From contig JACMLA010000659.1 in NCBI GenBank assembly GCA_014379815.1, forward strand, positions 1-14,522: a DNA stretch of 14,522 nucleotides, written 5' to 3'. The position numbers and the translations under genes are program-made. Each line of letters begins with the position of its first letter. The stretch's first letter is position 1. Below are positions 14,119 through 14,522 of this stretch, in pieces. The notes below the pieces were generated by a model that was not told the DNA's origin, did not search any database, and saw only the letters and a list, made by a program, of their open reading frames with translations. Source of the DNA: Bryobacteraceae bacterium (GTDB lineage: Bacteria; Acidobacteriota; Terriglobia; Bryobacterales; Bryobacteraceae).

Positions 14119-14522
14119 TCAGAGAATTCCCTGCGTGATTGCCCGGTACGCTTCGGGGTCGTCCACATCCAGAAGAATACCAGGGTCGTCTACGTCCACG
14201 TAGCGGGTCCTACCGGCATGGCGATGCATAACCACGCGAGCGGTCTCAGTTTCGTTGAGTGCAAGAAACTCCGGAATCAGGGTCGTCGGAATCAGGACCG
14301 GGTGCCCATGCCGGCCGTTGTACTCCGGCACCACAGGGTAAGGCCCGGCATGCTCGCGCACCGATGTTACCGAGGATTCCCGGATTGATGGATAGTCTAC
14401 CGGCGTGAAGAACACATAATCGGCCATGGGTTCCGAGCTATAAACTTCTTGCAAACCGCATTGCAGCGAGGTCAGCTGCCCTCGTTCCGGATCTGTATTG
14501 ATCACGAACGTTGCCTCTCTCC
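14119..14522 (-). CDS. MocA/MobA-like nucleotidyltransferase (partial, N-terminus cut)
   Basis: The frame stays open to the right edge, so the first about 60 residues, including the usual nucleotide-binding loop, are missing. The visible 133 residues fit the MobA-like NTP-transferase family: INTDPERGQLTSLQCGL (the G-x-x-x-S segment), VFFTPVDYPSI with the metal-binding D-x-P motif, NGRHGHPVLIPTTLIPEFLAL (nucleotide-facing GHP), and VDVDDPGILLDVDDPEAYRAI, matching the family's closing DIDTPEDL-like segment. In the MocA branch the enzyme transfers CMP to molybdopterin; other branches use other sugar or cofactor substrates, so the substrate is uncertain. The gene ends one base before the AsmA start and heads the minus-strand operon visible here. 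Confidence 0.82.
   Translation of the reverse strand, partial: REATFVINTDPERGQLTSLQCGLQEVYSSEPMADYVFFTPVDYPSIRESSVTSVREHAGPYPVVPEYNGRHGHPVLIPTTLIPEFLALNETETARVVMHRHAGRTRYVDVDDPGILLDVDDPEAYRAITQGIL

Noticed and set aside
13122..14138. 338-codon open frame on the plus strand
   Set aside because: It is antisense to the AsmA gene, has no ribosome site or known motif, and its composition mirrors the coding frame on the other strand.
14118..14168. Earlier AsmA start at ATG 14168
   Set aside because: The added residues are polar, fall inside the preceding gene and precede a typical AsmA membrane anchor; GTG 14117 fits better.

Overview
The window looks like chromosomal DNA of a Gram-negative, GC-rich bacterium, most likely an Acidobacteriota member of the Solibacter/Bryobacter type. 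This assignment is inference. It rests on a complete outer-membrane Tol-Pal operon, a Pal lipoprotein with an Ig-like module in its linker, a coiled-coil/GAF protein with a C-terminal block I associate with Acidobacteriota, and an intergenic element whose minus strand reads PLPHGRGSV, a peptide I recall from many spurious short ORFs in such genomes. No 16S rRNA or other phylogenetic marker is present.

Layout, left to right. At 1-81 (minus) is the signal-peptide start of a gene leaving the window. Diverging from it at 138-1559 is a secreted POTRA-repeat protein related to BamA but with no beta-barrel. At 1599-2386 lies a decayed gene of the bacterial eRF1-like (baeRF) family, with an apparent internal deletion, an in-frame stop and a frameshift. 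At 2423-3280 is a Tat-exported TIM-barrel sugar isomerase/epimerase-like protein, followed by a strongly structured intergenic stretch (3270-3453) and an OafA-type membrane acyltransferase (3494-4609).

The core is the Tol-Pal operon, 4691-10668 plus: tolQ (probable CTG start), tolR, tolA, tolB, pal, cpoB and a CBM9-like secreted protein whose start codon overlaps the cpoB stop. TolQ-TolR form the proton-driven inner-membrane motor, TolA spans the periplasm, TolB and Pal connect it to the outer membrane and peptidoglycan, and CpoB links constriction to wall synthesis. The coupled CBM9-like gene may be an extra periplasmic component. A dyad overlaps the probable tol promoter, and a hairpin lies between pal and cpoB.

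The operon converges at about 10.7 kb, across a short repeat and a weak terminator-like site, with a minus-strand operon read from the right edge: a MocA/MobA-like nucleotidyltransferase (cut by the edge), an AsmA-family envelope protein and the coiled-coil/GAF protein. These three are tightly packed or overlapping.

I see no tRNA, rRNA, CRISPR array, transposase or phage gene. The points most worth a second look are the CBM9-like extension of the Tol operon, the coiled-coil/GAF gene with its conserved tail, the CTG start and promoter dyad of tolQ, the structured RNA-like element after the isomerase gene, and the baeRF pseudogene.
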